From: Tardiphaga sp.
GTDB lineage: Bacteria > Pseudomonadota > Alphaproteobacteria > Rhizobiales > Xanthobacteraceae
NCBI GenBank assembly: GCA_028290325.1
Contig: JAQGJY010000303.1
Location: 1 to 7,265 of the forward strand
Reading direction: 5' to 3'
Length of the DNA stretch: 7,265 nt
Below are positions 5,746 through 7,265 of the stretch, in pieces (the stretch's first letter is position 1; every line of letters begins with the position of its first letter). Position numbers and translations under genes: made by a program. Below the pieces are notes generated by a model, which saw nothing but the letters and a program-made list of their open reading frames with translations, was not told the DNA's origin and ran no database searches.

Positions 5746-6243
5746 ATGCCCCGTATCGCCCTGTATCCCGGCTCGTTCGACCCCGTCACCAATGGCCATC
5801 TCGACGTCGTGAAGAACGCGGTCGGGCTGTGCGATCGCCTGATCGTCGCGATCGGAATTCACCCCGGCAAGAAGCCTTTGTTCTCGACGGACGAACGCCT
5901 GGCGATGGTCGAGGAGGTGTTCGCCCCGATCGCCGCCGCCGCGCATTGCGCGTTCGATTGCACGACCTATGACGGGCTGACGATCGCGGCCGCGCAGAAG
6001 CATGGCGCGACGATCATGATCCGGGGCCTGCGCGACGGCACCGATTTGGACTACGAAATGCAGATCGCCGGCATGAACGAGACCATGATGCCGCAGGTTC
6101 ACACGGTGTTCTTGCCGGCATCGGTCGCGGTCCGCCCGATCACCGCCACACTGGTGCGGCAGATCGCTGCGATGGGCGGCGACGTTTCGGCCTTCGTGCC
6201 GGACCAAGTCGCCACCAGCCTGAAAACGAAATTTGCCGCTTAG
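5746..6243 (+). CDS. coaD: Phosphopantetheine adenylyltransferase
   Basis: CoaD transfers the AMP part of ATP to 4'-phosphopantetheine to give dephospho-CoA, the next-to-last step of coenzyme A synthesis, in the cytosol. The 165-residue product is of normal length. It has the nucleotidyltransferase motif GSFDPVTNGH (residues 9-18, with the TxGH signature T15-H18), Lys43 in GKKP, the IRGLR motif (92-96, with arginines equivalent to the E. coli active-site pair) and DYEMQIAGMN (102-111). A C-terminal ITATLVRQIA stands where E. coli has ISSSLVKEVA. The start is set by AGGA (5736-5739), 6 nt upstream. The 27-bp gap to the next gene suggests an operon with the two cyclophilins, an order I recall from related Hyphomicrobiales. 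Confidence 0.97.
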   Translation: MPRIALYPGSFDPVTNGHLDVVKNAVGLCDRLIVAIGIHPGKKPLFSTDERLAMVEEVFAPIAAAAHCAFDCTTYDGLTIAAAQKHGATIMIRGLRDGTDLDYEMQIAGMNETMMPQVHTVFLPASVAVRPITATLVRQIAAMGGDVSAFVPDQVATSLKTKFAA

Positions 6244-6270
6244 TCGGCGTCGTCCATCCCCGGAGTTTCC

Positions 6271-6837
6271 ATGATCCGTAGTTTCTTGATTGTCGCGGCG
6301 CTGATCTGTGCCGCGCCCGCGTTCGCCCAGCAAGCCGCTTTGCCGGCCAATCTCGACAAGGCCAATGCGATCGTGATCGACACCAGCAAGGGCCGCATCG
6401 TCATCAAGCTGAACACCGAGCTCGCGCCGGCCCACGCGGCGCGCATCAAGCAGCTGGCGCGCGAAGGCTATTACGACAACGTGCCGTTCCACCGCGTGAT
6501 GGACGGCTTCATGGCGCAGACCGGCGACGGCCAGAACTTTAACGGCACCGGCGGTTCGAAATATCCCAACCTCAAGGCCGAGTTTACCGCCGTGCCGTTC
6601 ATTCGCGGCGTGGTCGGGATGGCGCGCAGCGCCAGCAACGATTCCGCCAACTCGCAGTTCTTCATCATGCTGGCGAGCAATCCCGGGCTGAACGGCAAAT
6701 ACACCGTGGTCGGTGATGTCGTCGCCGGCATGGACGTCGTCGACAAGCTCAAGAAAGCACCCGCCGGTTCGCCCAGCGGCGCCGTCACCGATCCCGACAA
6801 GATGCTGAAGGTCCAGGTCGCCAGCGACATCAAGTAA
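6271..6837 (+). CDS. ppiA: Exported cyclophilin-type peptidyl-prolyl isomerase
   Basis: Cyclophilins catalyse cis-trans isomerisation of X-Pro bonds during protein folding. MIRSFLIVAALICAAPAFA is a signal peptide with AxA cleavage after residue 19, so the enzyme acts in the periplasm. The fold runs from about residue 33 to the end. The catalytic set is present: Arg75 in PFHRV, Phe80-Met81-Gln83 in GFMAQ, and Gln129-Phe131 in SQFF. The position of human CypA Trp121 is Gly139 and that of His126 is Tyr144, so weak cyclosporin binding is expected. Relative to the next gene product it has an extra segment near the end (KKAPAGSPSGAVTDPDKM), as in exported bacterial forms. The start is set by GGAG (6262-6265), 5 nt upstream. 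It sits between coaD (27 bp) and a cytosolic paralogue (45 bp). The symbol follows the E. coli periplasmic enzyme and is by analogy. Confidence 0.95.
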   Translation: MIRSFLIVAALICAAPAFAQQAALPANLDKANAIVIDTSKGRIVIKLNTELAPAHAARIKQLAREGYYDNVPFHRVMDGFMAQTGDGQNFNGTGGSKYPNLKAEFTAVPFIRGVVGMARSASNDSANSQFFIMLASNPGLNGKYTVVGDVVAGMDVVDKLKKAPAGSPSGAVTDPDKMLKVQVASDIK

Positions 6838-6882
6838 CGCATTCACTTTTTTTGACGCATTTCAAACCTTCAGGAGGGCCCG

Positions 6883-7265
6883 ATGGCCGCCACCGAAAAT
6901 ACGCTGATCCTCGAAACCACCCAGGGCAATGTCACCATCGAGATGCGCCCGGATCTTGCGCCGGGCCATGTCGCCCGCATCAAGGAGCTGGTCCGCGAGG
7001 GCTTTTATGACGGCATCGTCTTCCACCGCGTGCTCGACGGCTTCATGGCGCAAACCGGCTGCCCGCAGGGCACCGGCACCGGCGGCTCGGGCAAGAAACT
7101 GAAGGCCGAGTTCAACCAGGAACCGCACGTGCGCGGCACCACGTCGATGGCCCGCGCCGCCAGCCCGGACTCCGGCGACAGCCAGTTCTTCATCTGCTTC
7201 GACGACGCCTCGTTCCTCAACGGTCAATACACCGTATGGGGCAAGGTGACCGAGGGCATGGAGAA
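6883..7265 (+). CDS. ppiB: Cytosolic cyclophilin-type peptidyl-prolyl isomerase (3' end outside window)
   Basis: This frame is open from the ATG at 6883 to the window end, giving 127 residues of an expected 150-155. It begins MAATENTLILETTQGNVTIEM with no signal peptide, so the enzyme is cytosolic. Catalytic residues are present: Arg49 in VFHRV, Phe54-Met55-Gln57 in GFMAQ, and Gln101-Phe103 in SQFF. Human CypA Trp121 corresponds to Phe111 and His126 to Tyr116, as in many bacterial cyclophilins. The start has a full AGGAGG (6872-6877), 5 nt upstream, the strongest ribosome binding site in the window. It is similar along its length to the preceding exported enzyme, so the pair looks like paralogues divided between two compartments. 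The last helix and strand are missing only because the window ends. Confidence 0.95.
   Translation, partial: MAATENTLILETTQGNVTIEMRPDLAPGHVARIKELVREGFYDGIVFHRVLDGFMAQTGCPQGTGTGGSGKKLKAEFNQEPHVRGTTSMARAASPDSGDSQFFICFDDASFLNGQYTVWGKVTEGME

Noticed and set aside
5629..6846. 405-residue open frame on the minus strand
   Set aside because: It lies antisense to coaD and the exported cyclophilin, whose frames are well supported. The His/Asp/Arg-rich product is typical of the antisense shadow of high-GC coding sequence.
6847..6853. Run of seven T between the two cyclophilin genes, considered as a terminator
   Set aside because: No stem of useful length precedes it. The strong ribosome binding site and 45-bp gap are compatible with continued transcription.

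Overview
The window looks like a conserved chromosomal block from a high-GC alphaproteobacterium of the order Hyphomicrobiales, most likely the Bradyrhizobium / Rhodopseudomonas / Nitrobacter / Afipia group. Three things point there: an Omp25/Omp31-type barrel with an exported N-terminus, the gene order ssb - gyrA - coaD - cyclophilin - cyclophilin, and a LexA site of the alphaproteobacterial GAAC-N7-GAAC type. The taxon is an inference from recalled protein and gene-order patterns; no search was run.

Layout. Positions 1-700 (minus) hold an outer-membrane beta-barrel gene whose 3' end lies outside the window. A 466-bp divergent intergenic region follows. It holds the omp leader, with a hairpin and two sets of repeats, and on the other side a SOS box plus probable promoter for ssb. 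ssb (1167-1670, plus) ends in a strong intrinsic terminator. Next is a small four-helix DUF2306-type membrane protein (1815-2216, plus), with its own sigma70-like promoter and a perfect 7-bp dyad over the -10 region. gyrA (2359-5106, plus, GTG start) follows, closed by a hairpin shared with a convergent small exported protein (5189-5440, minus). A 300-bp divergent spacer leads to a probable operon: coaD (5746-6243), an exported cyclophilin (6271-6837) and a cytosolic cyclophilin (6883 to beyond the window end).

Functionally the block is mostly housekeeping. SSB and gyrase subunit A serve DNA replication, repair and topology, with ssb probably under SOS control. CoaD serves coenzyme A synthesis, and the two cyclophilins serve protein folding on either side of the inner membrane. 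The porin, the DUF2306 protein and the small secreted protein are accessory envelope genes set between them. I found no mobile element, CRISPR array, tRNA or rRNA, and no convincing new multi-gene system. The points of most interest are regulatory (operator-like dyad, leader hairpin, repeats, SOS box) and a glutamine at the main quinolone-resistance position of GyrA.
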